Shown: positions 34,435 through 46,068, numbered from the stretch's first letter. The stretch is 64,000 bases of DNA from Hermatobates lingyangjiaoensis (GCA_026182355.1 JAPFBL010000114.1:617501-681500), one strand, 5' to 3'. Translations and numbers: made by a program. The notes: generated by a model from the letters alone, not told the origin.

Positions 34435-35580
34435 CATTTCATCATATTAATGCAGCCAAATAGTGACAAGCCAAGCAGTACAGAAGTAAAACGAGTTATT
34501 TATGTTAGCTTTGTGATTGATTATATTTTTCACATATAGAGAAGTTACAATGAATACACAAGATACTAAGATTAAATAAGTCATACGATTTCTATAGGAA
34601 ATTCTATAATTTTTTTTTAATTAATGCTCTTTTTTTAATCATACTGTGTATGGATAAACAGAAATATCCTGCTTATATGTAGATTTACAGCTTGATTGCA
34701 ATACCCTGTTGAGGTTTGCTGGATGTTGCCAGTGAATTCAGCTTATTGTGGGTTACTGAGGATACGCTTATATTGAATGGCGCGACAGCAGGGTTCACAA
34801 TATTTATTGCAAAAGGTTTTGTTTGGGTTTAGATCTTCAATGAGTAAATCCCACAAAAACTCAGTAAATATGATTCATTCCAGTGCTATCTAACTGTTTG
34901 AAATGAAATAATGCTCTGATTCATGACGTGAGAGATGCAGTTTGAAATGGAATAATAGTATATTTCTTTCTTCATGGCTGTATACGAAAGCAATGGAAGA
35001 ATCTGGTACAGCATGCTCCTTTTTTCTGATCAGCAATCACAAAAATAAATCGTATTTCTAAGATTGAATAGTATTTAATTAATAAAAACATAAAATATGA
35101 GTGTGTTGCTTGTAAGTTATACCGATTGAGGCTACTATTTGATATCTGTCTTGACCTAGTGTATCATTTTTCTTTTCGATTAAGCTTTTAAGATTAACCA
35201 CATTCGTACATTAATCATAGTACTATTATTTCTCTTATATAACTTCAATGATTACAAGTAACACAGTGTAAAGAAGCACTCTTGCTAATTCAAATTTTCG
35301 GAAAATCCGAAAGAGAGAGGAAGACGAAGCACGCTGGAAACGCAACGACAGGTCAATTAGTTAAGAAGGGTTTGAACATGGAAAGAGTCGCTAAAACTGC
35401 GTTGATAAGAAATACATGAATATCATTCATTGATTCATGCATTCATAAGGTTGCTGCGCTTGCCAGCGTTAGGCCTGTGATTAATCACACGCACACTCAA
35501 GCTAGCCCACATGAGAAGCGAGACATTAGGGGCTTTCCAACTTACAACATGTACCTTGAACCTGTAAAGAATACAGTGTG
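34435..35580. other. AT-rich non-coding DNA
   Basis: No gene or island is recognised. Confidence 0.5.
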
Positions 35581-35589
35581 ATTGTTACG

Positions 35590-35872
35590 GAAGTAGGTTT
35601 GGTTAGGTTGGAGTGGCAGCTCCACGAGGGAAAACATAGAGGCCGAAAATGGGTTGCGAGACCTAAAACTTTGCCCAACTCAAACCTATTTAGAGTAGGG
35701 ATTAGCACACAATTGAAAGCGTGCAGGCTCGGAACCGACGGCTGAACATCCTCTCTGAGGGATGATGTGACCTCACGCGTGAATGTATCGAGGGCTAGAG
35801 TGAATATGAAACACGGTATCTACCAGTCGAGAGGCGAGCATGCAAACGACTGGGCTACCATGGTCTGTCCCT
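35590..35872 (-). mobile_element. tRNA-derived SINE, near full length
   Basis: Minus strand: head ggtagcccagtcgtttgcat then gctcgcctctcgactggtag (A-box intact, B-box decayed), body with cattcacgcgtgaggtcac and cctcagagaggatgttcag, and a tail region whose + strand reads ggtttggttaggttggagtg. The tail matches the 55.6-kb copy, and the head and body match the 30.5-kb copy. Confidence 0.6.
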
Positions 35873-35879
35873 CAGTTAC

Positions 35880-36720
35880 GCAAATAAGTGATGAAAAAAA
35901 AACAGACTGACTATAGGGCTAATTAAACAGACTCAACGTCTCCATTGAACCATATAACTAGTGTTATTGGGAAGCGTGGGAGAAGAAGTATATTAAAAGG
36001 GAGATCTGATATTTGGAGGTTTCGATTAGAAATGAAAGATGTTTCCCTGAAGATATTAGGACGGAAGCATTATAAGGCAAAACAGTGGGAACTCTTACCC
36101 TATGAGGACCAGAAAAAAGTTGTACTAGACTAGATTTCCTGGGATGCAACGCTGATGTACATAAGTCGTAATGTCTTCATGTACAATCAAGGTATGCTTT
36201 CAGTAATGTTGGTGTATATTTGGATATGTATACAAATGTAATGTATGGATACTATTTCTCAAATCATTCTGTAATAGTAATGTGATATGCTATTTATTAC
36301 CGTAGTATATGCTGAAGATATACTGTCATCACCAATTAAAAATAACATAAACATTTGTTTTAAGCTTATGTGAATTTGAAACAGGCCTTGAGTTACTTTT
36401 AGCGGTGGTCTATGATATCTTAAATAAAACAAATAAAGAGTTGTCCGCCTGACGGTTTATTTTATATTACCGTGAGTAATGACGTATTTGAAGAGGTGAA
36501 CTCCATGTTGTTAGTCCATTTATCAGTCAGGATAAATACAGAAGAGGCTGTACGTGTTAACTGCTATAATAACGTTGACAATGCAAATGTAAGACTCCCT
36601 ACATACACCATACGAAGCTTTCAGAAATACTGTACTTTAAATGTAGTCCAGTTTTCCCTGTTCAGTGGTTATTAAAAGCGAGTTTGCTGTTGTTTTTTTG
36701 CTGATAAATGTGTATACTTT
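35880..36720. other. AT-rich non-coding DNA
   Basis: Open frames at 35945-36133 and 36472-36675 have no recognised domain. Nothing else is seen. Confidence 0.45.
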
Positions 36721-36724
36721 GCCT

Positions 36725-36990
36725 GGTTGTGACTTGGGTTACGAAGCAAGAGCGGCGCTTCTCACCCTGCCTCGCAAAGTCAGGTGTGCCACGGGATTGC
36801 GGTTAGTCTCCCGACAGCGTGGGAGGCATCTCTAACGGACCTCTGCCTCCTCTCGCATATTTCCTCCACTATGGCCCATTCACCACTCAGTCATTCAACC
36901 TTGACTCCGGCCGGCACCTCCCTCCCATTCCACTCTCTCTTACAGTACCCTCCATGCTTCTTTCTCTTGGTCAGTCCCCTTTAAACACTA
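36725..36990. promoter_or_regulatory. GC-rich island with strong pyrimidine right arm
   Basis: G-rich left (gacttgggttacgaagcaag, agagcggcg), core ctcccgacagcgtgggaggc, then about 140 bp of C/T-rich sequence (cctctgcctcctctcgc, ccggcacctccctcccattc). Both frames open across the right arm are low-complexity translations. Candidate regulatory element. Confidence 0.35.
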
Positions 36991-37124
36991 TCGCAGTTAT
37001 AGTCTTACATTTTTTTTCAACCTTCTGTTAACTGGGAAAATCTAAGGAACATTTGTTTTTGCATTCATTGTAAACATACTATTTTGAATACAATTATGCC
37101 CTTAATGCTTGTGAAGACATTAAC

Positions 37125-37330
37125 TTGGAGTAGATAGAGATTTAAATCACCCATCGGGCACAATCGTACATGATTCCTAACATAAAGGTAGAGAAAGAGA
37201 GAAATGCAGGAGTTAGATAGATGTGAGATGGAGTTAAAAGGACACACAGACATACACCAAAAATGTATGAGGGCGTAAGAGTATGGAAGAGGGAGTGAAT
37301 AGCCGTCATACCAACAGCAGCTCTCCTGTG
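37125..37330. promoter_or_regulatory. Purine-rich tract
   Basis: Mostly A/G on + (ggtagagaaagagagaaatg, gtatggaagagggagtg) and ending gcagctctcctgtg. It resembles an island's left flank, but the core is not clear. Confidence 0.2.
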
Positions 37331-38044
37331 TACGCCATATGCAACATTTTCCTTTAAAATACTAGAGACCCAGAATTTCTTATATGTTAACGACCATTTT
37401 TAACAATTGTTAGATCGCCAATCTGTGCTGAATATCAGTTGACCAAACGTGGACCCGTTAATCTTAAAAAGTTGGATTATTCGATAATATAGGAATAAAT
37501 CTTGCATTCACTGTTTAGTAAAAATATTGAAATATGTTTTCTGTCCAGAAGAATTAAGTTAAATGCGTTTGGATAAGTATATGGTGCTGCTTACACTCGC
37601 TGCCTATCTTGAATCCCTATATTTCCACGCATTATTACCATCCTTGCACCAAATAAAGTACCATCCTATTCATGCTCTTCCAATAACAGCATGGTGTGCG
37701 TGCCCCCTATCTGCAGTCATTAATAAAAGTAATTTTGCTATGGCAATAATTTAGATCAAGTTTATAAATGCTCTGCAAGTTTTGCTGCGTAAAGAATTAG
37801 AAAAGCAGTTCCACCAACCTTTTAGTATTTTTAATAAATGGCTTGTTTAACTGCGCCAGTTTAGGACGGATTAAATTTCCCTGCAGGCGAGTCAAATTTA
37901 TTTGAATGCTCGAGATACTAAAGTTTATTATTTATTGTTGCGTGTTTTTGTTGGGTTGGGTATTTATCAAGAGTGCGCGCATTATGAGAAGCAATATTTC
38001 ACTGTCAAACTTCCATTAAATCCATAGTCTTCAAACTAATTAAG

Positions 38045-38165
38045 ATTAACCCCGACATTGGGCTACACTGCTGCCCGCTTGACGGATATCCCGCCTGTCT
38101 GTGCCAGTTTTTTCGTCAGTTCTTGCTGGACTCTTAAGCCTGCGTCAGTCACACTCTGTTCAACT
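38045..38165. promoter_or_regulatory. Small GC-rich patch
   Basis: gacattgggctacactgctg, ccgcttgacggatatcccgc and ctgcgtcagtcac (AP-1-like TGCGTCA) in an A/T-rich context. No coding frame. Weak regulatory candidate. Confidence 0.2.
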
Positions 38166-38169
38166 GGAT

Positions 38170-39290
38170 CATAACTTTGAACGTAGTTCACAATTAATGA
38201 ACTAAAAAGAATCATGCTCTTTGGCCTATAAATATAATTCATCCATTCAAAACTTTCAATCTAAACTCTAGTTCTAATAGAAATCAAGTGTCGTCTTTAA
38301 AAAAGTTTAACTTTGAAAAATTAATCAATTTTTGTGTCTATAGAACAAAATAAAGCCACGTGTTTGACATAACTTCCTTTCAAATAATCCATGCATCAGA
38401 ATCAGTTCCATATCACCAACTTTGATCTCCGTCCCAGAAGAGAGTTATTGATATTAAACTGAATTACTCTGACAGTTCTATATTTGCCAAAGACATATTT
38501 TTTTTCTTTGCAAATAAAAAGTTCTCTGTTACCAGCAAAGGAATTCTCAATATTATCCAGGCATGAAAATATTCTGAAATTGCTTCTTCTCGAATTGAAA
38601 CAGGCAAGAAGAAAGTTTATATGTTTCATAGTGTATTTATATCTTGAAAGTTTCAAATTAATTTCTCTTTACTTGTAGAGGTATTAGAGATACTGATATA
38701 GCAAAAGAAGCCTTTAAGCCTTAAACCCTACCTGTTGCTTCTATAAATTCGGAGATATTGCATTAGCATTGGAGAGAGGCAGGGAAAGTAGAATAGGTTA
38801 TTTGAAACCATCTTTCCTTTCCATTGATATTTACTGTTTCCTCCAAAAATTGTACTTTTTTTTTCGTTTTTGTATCTACTCATTTTTTTTCACAGAATTA
38901 TAAGCTTTTTTCCAATGGAATTTATTGCTACTTCAGTTACGTACAAATTAGATGTCATGGAATCTGCTTCATGTCACCCTAATCCTCTCTAATTAAAACA
39001 TAAGATTACTAACTGTATTTCTGAAGGTGTATAAAGATAAAAAATAATCATGGGGAATTACCACACATAAACTGACGGTACAACTAATGACATCAGAAGC
39101 TTTAGAATTATAATTCGTATGAACAAACAGAATAACACTTATAAAAAAAAATTATGAATATACTCCGTTTAGTGCAAAGTATTTTACTTAGTGATATATC
39201 ATGGTATATATCCGTTTTTACAACAATTTATATATATAAATATGAACTATTATAGAATGTTAGAATTAGTAATAATACATTCCGTCTTAC
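38170..39290. other. AT-rich non-coding DNA
   Basis: No gene or repeat is recognised. Confidence 0.5.
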
Positions 39291-39309
39291 CTCGTAAAGT
39301 CTCTGAAAA

Positions 39310-39352
39310 GCTCGACCGGTTTCGGGTCCGCCTGGATCCCATCTTCAAGAGC
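39310..39352 (-). ncRNA. Hammerhead ribozyme of PLE
   Basis: Minus strand: GCTC stem I, TTGAAGA (first core C replaced by T), stem II GGG...CCC around atccaggcgga, GAAA, palindromic stem III ACCGGT, cleavage triplet GTC, and GAGC closing stem I. One core substitution may weaken it. Confidence 0.65.
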
Positions 39353-39467
39353 ACCTAACTGACTGTGTGTGTTGTTTTCCTATAACCTACCTATATATAG
39401 TATTTACATTGTGTAATCAGTGTTGTGTGTGTAGGTAATTTTTTTTTTTTTCCTATTTCTTTAATTG

Positions 39468-39945
39468 TTATGTTTTTTTTCTTTTATTGCTTATTTCATT
39501 ATCTATTTCTAGTTCCTTGTGTCGTCTTTTAAATGTTATTAGTGGTTTTGTTAAAATGTCGGTTTGGTGGTTTGTTTGTTCATTGATTATATTGTCTGTC
39601 ATTTTATGTTTATATATTTCTATTTGTTCCTGTATGTTCATTCGTTGTCCTTTTTGTCCCGTCTGTAGTAAGTCCATTGTGTTTTCCATACTGTCTGGGT
39701 TATGTCCAAATTTGTTTAAGTGGTGTGCGTAGTTTGATCTGTTTGTGTTGTTGGTGTAGTCTTTAATGTGTTCTTTGAATCTGTCTTTTAGTGTCCTTCC
39801 CGTTTGCCCGATGTAGTTTTTACCGCAATCTTTGCATTTATTCCTGTATATTCCGCTTTTTTCGAATTTGTTATCTTTGTTCTCTGTTGTGTTGTTTGTG
39901 ATTTGGCTTATAGTGTTATTCGTTTTATAATTTAATGGGAACTAA
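39468..39945 (-). pseudogene. PLE GIY-YIG endonuclease fragment
   Basis: About 155 codons, open to the natural-looking stop at 39468. The diagnostic segment reads GIYRNKCKDCGKNYIGQTGR (GIY at 39846-39854), then TLKDRFKEHIKDY and a region ending in a lysine-rich tail. GIY and YIG pairs, the conserved arginine after IGQTGR, and the CxxC of the GIY-YIG insert are all present. In PLEs this nuclease, fused C-terminal to the RT, nicks the target. Only the 3' end of the ORF survives, so the element cannot move by itself. Confidence 0.8.
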
Positions 39946-40254
39946 CCCATTAACTATATTATAGAATGGTTCGAAGTTTTCGTTTCAATCCCCCTCAGAA
40001 GATAATGTAAACAACATATCAAAGAAGGAATAAGATTACATATAAAGACAACTGATGACAATGAAAGCAAAAAGTAGCGATACGTAACTTAAACTGAACT
40101 AAAGGGTGATATGAATTAAATTCAAGTGATATATAACAAATGGTTAACTATACAATGTGTTAAAATGTATATAAAATTAAATTTAGATATTTTTACAGAC
40201 ATACACAAAATTAATGGGCCAAATTATAACTAATAAATTTCAATATGTATATAT

Positions 40255-40380
40255 ATTAGTGTACTTCGGTAGCAGTCCTTCTTTTATACAAGATTGGTTG
40301 TACACGACTGAATATTGTCAGTCAATGAGCTTCTTCTCCGACAATATTCAGTCATGTACAACAAATCTTGTGTATATATA
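40255..40380. mobile_element. Foldback fragment (family D)
   Basis: agtgtacttcggtagcagtc and acgactgaatattgtc recur, the first inverted, at 41.5-41.74 kb. Inside this copy gactgaatattgtc is mirrored by gacaatattcagtc. TA-rich sequence flanks it. Confidence 0.55.
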
Positions 40381-40611
40381 ACTGTGTTTAAAATTGATTT
40401 TGGGTCCTTGTATGTTTCCTCAAATCCTTGTATGTCGTTATTTCCTTTGTTTTATATCTTTTACGGGAACCGCATGGGTTGTGGATGAGGCAGCATTTGT
40501 AATCCATTCGGTATTCAAATTTGGGACTTTAAGTATTAGTGTTCTTACTCCTGTTGTAAAATATATACTAAATTCAGAAAGTAGTGAAAATATATACAAG
40601 AGATCACAAAA

Positions 40612-40655
40612 GCTCACTTTATATTTCGACTACGTTATAATCAGAAAGATGAGAA
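40612..40655 (-). ncRNA. Hammerhead-like motif (family E)
   Basis: Minus strand: CTCATCTTT, then CTGATTA (core G changed to T), TAACGTAGTC, GAAATATA, and AAGTGAG, which can pair back with the first segment. Probably inactive because of the core change. Confidence 0.4.
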
Positions 40656-40834
40656 CCACTACGAAGTCAACTTCTCTCTAATTGCTACGTTTATTTTATT
40701 AGAAGCTCCTGAAAATTTTAACATTTATGTTACATCAACTACTTCACAGGGAACATATTTACCTCCTTGATCCCGTATTATGTGCACACATGTATACACG
40801 TGTTTGTTTTAATGTATTCTCTTTTTCTTCATTC

Positions 40835-40965
40835 GCCCGGTGGAAACATGGTAACTCTGTTTTGGGCGGAAGGGACTTTCTGTTTGCTCAGTTGTTCTGA
40901 ACTTTTTTCTAGCACACCTAGCAGATAACGTCTTCTCCTGATGCTGGCAGGTGTACATGTTTAGA
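40835..40965. promoter_or_regulatory. GC-richer patch
   Basis: cattcgcccggtggaaacat and ttttgggcggaagggac stand out from the A/T-rich context. acatggtaac resembles half of an X-box. It lies within transposon-rich DNA, so it may be part of a repeat. Confidence 0.15.
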
Positions 40966-40969
40966 ACTT

Positions 40970-41085
40970 AGTTTTTGTCAGCGCTTATCTGTTACGGTTG
41001 AAAGATCTTGGTCTTCCCTTCCCATTTCATATTGTGGTTTGATCATTGATTGCTATTCCACGTGTTCATGTGGTATCTATATGAT
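40970..41085 (+). mobile_element. Family B foldback, right-end fragment
   Basis: ctgttacggttgaaagatct, cccatttcatattgtggttt and gatcattgattgctattcc match the right half of the 58.5-kb foldback. The hammerhead front box is altered (tgtcagcgctta). Confidence 0.5.
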
Positions 41086-41089
41086 ATAT

Positions 41090-41492
41090 ATATTACAAAA
41101 CTAAAGTAATTGCTACAGCAAACAAAAGTAAATTTACAATTACAAAAGTAATTGTATTTCGAATTAAAAGTAAAGCGAATATTTCGGTTTTTATTTAAAA
41201 CCTTTTTAATAGTCAGAAGTATACATTCTAAAACAGAGAAACTAAGTATTACATTACAAGTTATTTTACAAAGAATAATAGTCTATGGATTTCAATAACA
41301 ATAGTTTAATTTGAATGAACACGTGACACTGGCAGTTGTTGAAAGCCAAAGACTATTTTTCTTTGTAAAATAATTTTTTATGTAATACTTACTTTTTCTG
41401 TTTCAAAATTTATGCTTCTGTCTATGGAAAATGTTTTAAATGAGAGTTTAACTTGAATCTGAAGAACTGACCAAGTCCCGATAAACTTTAGT

Positions 41493-41495
<3 letters not shown>
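41090..41495. mobile_element. Foldback element, family C, diverged
   Basis: Shares with 33.1-33.45 kb the blocks tttatttaaaacctttttaa, gaaactaagtattacatt (there inverted), ctttgtaaaataattt and cttgaatctgaagaactgac. The ribozyme GAAAC-GTT box has been lost. It abuts a (TA)n run at its right end. Confidence 0.5.

Positions 41496-41528
<33 letters not shown>
41496..41528. repeat. (TA)n microsatellite
   Basis: Pure AT dinucleotide run between the family C and family D elements. Confidence 0.85.
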
Positions 41529-41531
<3 letters not shown>

Positions 41532-41733
41532 TGGTTATACACGACTGAATATTGTCGATCGATGATCTTCTTCTCCAACTTTTCAAGTTTGCGGAAAATT
41601 AATTTTTCGTTGTGAGAACAACGGTTCAAGGAATGAATTCTTCTTGAAAAGTTGGAGAAGAAGATCATCGATCGACAATATTCAGTCGTGTATAACCAAT
41701 CATGTATAAAGGAAGGACTGCTACCGAAGTACA

Positions 41734-41738
<5 letters not shown>
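41529..41738. mobile_element. Foldback element with ~60-bp perfect arms (family D)
   Basis: gattggttatacacgactga onward (41529-41588) is mirrored at 41643-41701, with a 54-nt loop holding ttaatttttcgttgtgagaa. After the right arm comes the motif actgctaccgaagtacact, also at 40.26 kb in the opposite orientation. The arms have essentially no mismatches, which suggests recent insertion or gene conversion. A transcript would form a stable hairpin. Confidence 0.75.
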
Positions 41739-41781
<43 letters not shown>

Positions 41782-41800
41782 TATGTGAAATTATATATAT

Positions 41801-41840
<40 letters not shown>
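41737..41840. repeat. (TA)n microsatellites
   Basis: Two long AT runs (about 41737-41776 and 41792-41840) separated by ttgtttatgtgaaatt, a trace of the family B end. A short (GA)n run follows at 41848. Confidence 0.85.
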
Positions 41841-41843
<3 letters not shown>

Positions 41844-41859
41844 TAAGAGAGAGAGAGAG

Positions 41860-42310
41860 AGAAATGTTTCCATGAACATATGTGCCCCTCCTATCAGTGA
41901 CGTCTGGAAAGTGTCAGTCCAGAACAATAATAGACTCCGATGTTTCAGGACCATCTTCCTATCAAAATTAATAATTCGTATGAATCGTACTTTCAGATGT
42001 CGTGAAAAACTTTTTGCTTATAGTCAGTACAGGGAAAGTATTAATGCTTTGGACTCGGGTCTTAACAACTTTTACTTGAGAGGTCTCCTTTAGCGAAGCC
42101 TTCTAAATATACTCTCCACAGTGGCCTGCAGGTGAATAGAAGTTACCTGTTTTCCAAGTAGGAAGGCTTCTATTCATAGCTGTTCCCATAGACCCAGCCA
42201 GTGCTAAACCATTGATTCTTATCTTGACGATTCTTTTTCTCCTTACTTCCTGTATTTAGATTGACCTTAGCTGTTTCCAAAGGCCCATCCTATTACCTTT
42301 AAAACAGCTC
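41860..42310 (+). mobile_element. Possible decayed retroelement segment
   Basis: The minus strand at about 41.93-41.97 kb reads ggaagatggtcctgaaacat, similar to PLE hammerhead 3' parts. A + frame of ~75 codons (FLSKLIIRMNRTFRCREK...) follows and then degenerates. I cannot place the peptide in a family. A short inverted pair, gccttctaaat/gaaggcttctattc, lies near 42.1-42.18 kb. Confidence 0.25.
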
Positions 42311-43310
42311 TGAAGAAGATTTATGTTGCTATTCTCTCTAGTTCTGTAATAGAATATTACACATGGTAAATAGATATGACGCTTACAAAATTATCCTGTA
42401 AATAGATACATTAACAGAGCAGGATTTCTCACTAAACACTTGAAATATAAATTAACGTCTAAGCCACATTTAGAATATCATGTAATTGCCATGCACAAAT
42501 CTAACGGTCATAGTTCACTTGTCGGTAATATTTAAAGCCTTTTTAATAGGCATACAATTAAGAGAATGGTTATAGAAATGGAGGAAAAATAAGCCATTAA
42601 ACATACATCATCGACTGAAAGATTACAACATATAAGATATCCCAAATGAAGATAAGAAATATCCAAGCACAGAATTTGAGATTTGGAAGGACCGTACTTA
42701 AAACGTGAAAATCTAAAATACTGAAGTGCGCACCGCAGCTTCCTAACAGCCCTAACATTTATTTGTCCATATTTTCTGCAGCTGCTTTCGCAAGTTCTTC
42801 AGCTAGCTTCATCACCCTTTCTAGCAACATGGCCCAGTTCAGTTTATTAGAATATATATCAATTCTTATGACATTTCTAGGAATGTTTGCGCCTGATTTC
42901 CCATCTTTGTTGCGAAATCATTTAGAACCAGCGATATATTTCTCCTCAGACTTGAGCAGCCTGTTACTGCCTTTAAGAAGGACAGTTAGACTTTCTCTCT
43001 TTGGGGAGAAAGAAGTGCTGTTTCCGATATGTCTGCCGGTTGACTGTCTACTCGGAAACATTAGCTGTACATTTAAGTGTTTTTAAAACGATTTTTAAAA
43101 CCTAAAACGTTTCAAAGGAAGTTATACCTTTTAAGAGTCATATTGAGGGAAACAAGAAATGTCTAACTGAGTAATAAAATGAGTAAACAATTTAATAGCG
43201 ATGCGAGGTTAATTAATTGAAATATGTATGTAATTTGATTTGGACGATTGATTGAAAAACATATAGAATCGAATGAGGGACTTGCTTTGAAAGCAGCATG
43301 TCAAAGTCAT
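42310..43310. other. AT-rich non-coding DNA
   Basis: An open + frame at 42763-43086 (107 codons, hydrophobic) starts after an acceptor-like ttttctgcag, but it shows no domain and no donor in context. I do not call it a gene. Confidence 0.4.
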
Positions 43311-43312
43311 TT

Positions 43313-43313
43313 A

Positions 43314-43350
<37 letters not shown>

Positions 43351-43387
43351 TCACTCACTCACTCACTCACTCACTCACTCATTCACA
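43313..43387. repeat. Compound microsatellite (TC)n(AC)n(TCAC)n
   Basis: Three adjacent simple repeats: TC, then AC, then the tetranucleotide tcac about nine times. The frame open across it and beyond (to 43666) is not convincing as a gene. Confidence 0.9.
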
Positions 43388-43389
43388 CT

Positions 43390-44445
43390 AACACCTATTC
43401 TTCATAGTGTTTTAAGCTTAGTTCACAAAGAATTCAAGAAAAACCATGCACTTCTTACTTTATTGTTCGCCTTTTTTTTTTATAATTTAATAATACTTTG
43501 TTTGCGAGTGACAACAAAACAAGTTAAGATTATTTATTTTGATCCTAAAATTACAAGAAAAGAACCGTTTCAACGTGGAAGTGCTTTCAAGAAGGGTTGT
43601 AATTATTTCCGATTTATTGTGCCTATTCATGCCCAGTTAAAGTTTTCACTTGGTTATTACTTTTGAGGAGAAGTGTAATATTACTTTGTATTTCTATTCC
43701 ATTAGTAAAATTGATTAAACTTTGTGATTTAACGCGAATTCAGAAGACTAAAACGTCGCAGTTTTAGTTTAAGAGTTAGTAAGTAACTAAAATTTAATTA
43801 AAGAAGCCAATATACTTCAACTACGACTGTAAAATATTATGATTGAATATATATTGCGATTAGTCGTGTCAACTGTACGAGAACATTCAATGTCTCTTTT
43901 GCACTATAAATGAATATTCATACTAGCTTAATTATAGAAGTTTCTTCAACTACTTAATGGCAAGAGTATTTCATTAATATTATTTCAATTTTCGTTAATT
44001 ACATAATTTCTCTTTGTAATTAATAACTACAATCTTAACAGTAGAGTACAATTTTCAGTTTCACTTGTTTCAGTACCCATCTTTTAGTTCATATTAGAGG
44101 CTAGCAGTAACAAATAAAGCTTGCATTTTATTTCATAAAATAGAATTTGAAAACAGCCTTTATTATCCTTCCATGAAATAAAATTAGATACGTATTAGCT
44201 CAGAAGATGTTAAACATATTTGAAAAAAAAAAACACCGGAGGTAATGTGGTACCGTATTTTTCAAGTTGGCAACATATTTCAATGATGCATGTAGTCATC
44301 TTGAGAGTTCATGGATGTAATCACAAACTACAGTGGATCGCAAACCATGTTAAAATCTTGAGATATGAAAAGACTGATCGTCTGATGAAACGTGCCACAA
44401 CTAAGCACTCTTCAGTCAATTAAAGATCTAGTCAACACCACAGTT
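43390..44445. other. AT-rich non-coding DNA
   Basis: No gene or repeat is recognised. Confidence 0.45.
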
Positions 44446-44449
44446 AATG

Positions 44450-44650
44450 AAAGGCTCAAGAGGTTCTTTACCCAATGAGTAAAGGTGGCACAGTCTAATT
44501 GTAAAGCCCTCCAATCCTAACCTTCCATGTGCAGTCAGCGGAGCTGTCTTTCCAATGAAGAATGGCTCAACAGCCAAAAGTGGGCGTTAGATAAGAACAG
44601 TAAGCCTTTCACCTTCCCTGTAAGCAGACAAAACGACTTGTTTTCTCATG
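44450..44650. promoter_or_regulatory. GC-richer patch with GATA-like site
   Basis: cccaatgagtaaaggtggcac, gtctaattgtaaagccctcc, and agtgggcgttAGATAAGaac (GATA site at 44589). It does not show a clear purine-to-pyrimidine switch. Regulatory role is inference. Confidence 0.25.
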
Positions 44651-44654
44651 CAAC

Positions 44655-45420
44655 CTATATGTGAGGAAAGTAGTTTGTAGAACGTATCAAAAGTTTATAA
44701 TAGTTTCTTAAATTAGAATTCCTTAAGGGCTGATGGAAGCAATTAAAAACTTCTTCAAAAGAGACTTAATTACCATATAGAGTTTTACGTCTTAAAGGAT
44801 CAAAGTTTTCAACGAAAACAACTAGTATACGTCAGAGTCACACTTGATCTATTTTATATTTATCTATATAGTCAGAAACTCAACTATTGAATCCAATATC
44901 TCAGTTACATCTAGATTATATTGTTCTTTCTAGTTTTTAAAATGAAAGTAGAGATTTTCCATACTTAGGACTTTCTGAACATATAACCTTCAAACAGTCC
45001 AGTAATAACGGGTTGCTTACTGTGTAAATGAAATAAATTCACAAAATGAAAATACGTACAAAAAATCAGCAAAACCCATTATTATATGTCCACTATGTCG
45101 TCATCAGGTACAAAGATGTGAGTCGCTCTGAAGACAAAGGAGGACTATCATCATGAATGAACAGAAATGTAAACTAAGTGCTCAGCTTCTGAGACTGCTG
45201 CAGGATCCGGACACTGATAAAGACCAACAAAACTCACTTTAGTTTTTACGTTGATGATTTCATACATTGATTTCTCCTTATAATTGTGTGGAAATGAAAT
45301 TATTGAAATTGTGGATTATGAAATATTGATATGAATTTCTTTGGTGTTTTTTCCGTATTTATTTGTCTTATTGGTTTTATAAGCTGCCCTAGCAAACTTG
45401 TTTTTTGTTTTTATATACAC
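44655..45420. other. AT-rich DNA with ribozyme relic
   Basis: At about 45.09-45.13 kb the minus strand reads CTGATGACGACATAGTGGAC, the front half of a family E hammerhead with the GAAA box lost. Otherwise nothing recognised. Confidence 0.35.
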
Positions 45421-45424
45421 ATAA

Positions 45425-45477
45425 CATATATAAAAAGATTTCACATAAACACGTGAAACAACAATCAATGATCAAAC

Positions 45478-45530
<53 letters not shown>

Positions 45531-45531
45531 G
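45425..45531. mobile_element. Family B end fragment running into (TA)n
   Basis: aagatttcacataaacacgt and gaaacaacaatcaatgatca, then ~50 bp of pure TA from 45480. Confidence 0.6.
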
Positions 45532-45565
45532 TAGTAGTAGTTTGCTTCTCAACGCGAGTACTTCG

Positions 45566-45606
45566 CACTTCTTCCCGATGACGACGGATGTCGAAATATC
45601 GAAGTG
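45566..45606 (+). ncRNA. Hammerhead-like ribozyme (family E)
   Basis: CACTTC stem I, CCGATGA (core U4 is C), stem II GAC-ggat-GTC with an extra C, GAAA, triplet ATC, and GAAGTG closing a perfect 6-bp stem I. The U4 change would be expected to abolish cleavage. Confidence 0.45.
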
Positions 45607-45709
45607 AGTTCTGTAGTGTCTTTCTGTGTTCTTTTCTATGTGTTAAAGTGTATATATATACGAGTATATATGGATTAATTTACCACAATGAAAACAATTT
45701 TTGAAACAA

Positions 45710-45749
45710 TGCTCTAAGGCCTTTCGTTAACACAAATCGTCAGAGAGCA
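45710..45749 (-). ncRNA. Hammerhead ribozyme, unit 1
   Basis: Minus strand: TTGCTCT, CTGACGA, tttgtgttaac, GAAA, palindromic AGGCCT stem III, triplet TTA, GAGCA, which pairs with TGCTC to close stem I. All core positions are intact. Confidence 0.75.
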
Positions 45750-45869
45750 AGTGAACTAAAAAAACAATAAATAATTAATTAAACAATTAATTAGCGGGAT
45801 AATTAAACAGATGAAGACTTCATCATTAAACACATTCAGGGGTTGCCATGAAAACAATTTTTGAAACAA

Positions 45870-45909
45870 TGCTCTAAGGCCTTTCGTTAACACAAATCGT
45901 CAGAGAGCA
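45870..45909 (-). ncRNA. Hammerhead ribozyme, unit 2
   Basis: Identical to the unit 1 ribozyme, exactly 160 bp further on. Two cleavages in a transcript of both units would release a 160-nt RNA. Confidence 0.75.
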
Positions 45910-46068
45910 AGTGAACTAAAAAAACAATAAATAATTAATTAAACAATTAATTAGCTGGATAATTAAACAGATGAAGACTTCATCATTAAACACATTCAGG
46001 GGTTGCCATCAATTCTGGAAATTTCAATCAGCCAAGTTAACAAGTATTTATTGTTTTTTTAGTTCACT

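Larger units (their letters stand above)
39290..39945 (-). mobile_element. 5'-truncated Penelope-like element
   Basis: Minus-strand element comprising the C-terminal GIY-YIG endonuclease part of the PLE polyprotein (39468-39945) followed by a 3' non-coding part with a hammerhead ribozyme (39310-39352). The reverse transcriptase that would precede it is absent: the frame is closed by a stop just upstream of 39945. This is the usual 5' truncation of target-primed retrotransposition. Confidence 0.8.

Noticed and set aside
42763..43086. 107-codon + frame following an acceptor-like ttttctgcag
   Set aside because: Not open in phase from the acceptor in a meaningful way, no donor and no recognised domain.
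45688..46007. CRISPR-like direct repeats
   Set aside because: Two 160-bp units with ribozymes in a eukaryotic-type sequence; no short repeat-spacer pattern.
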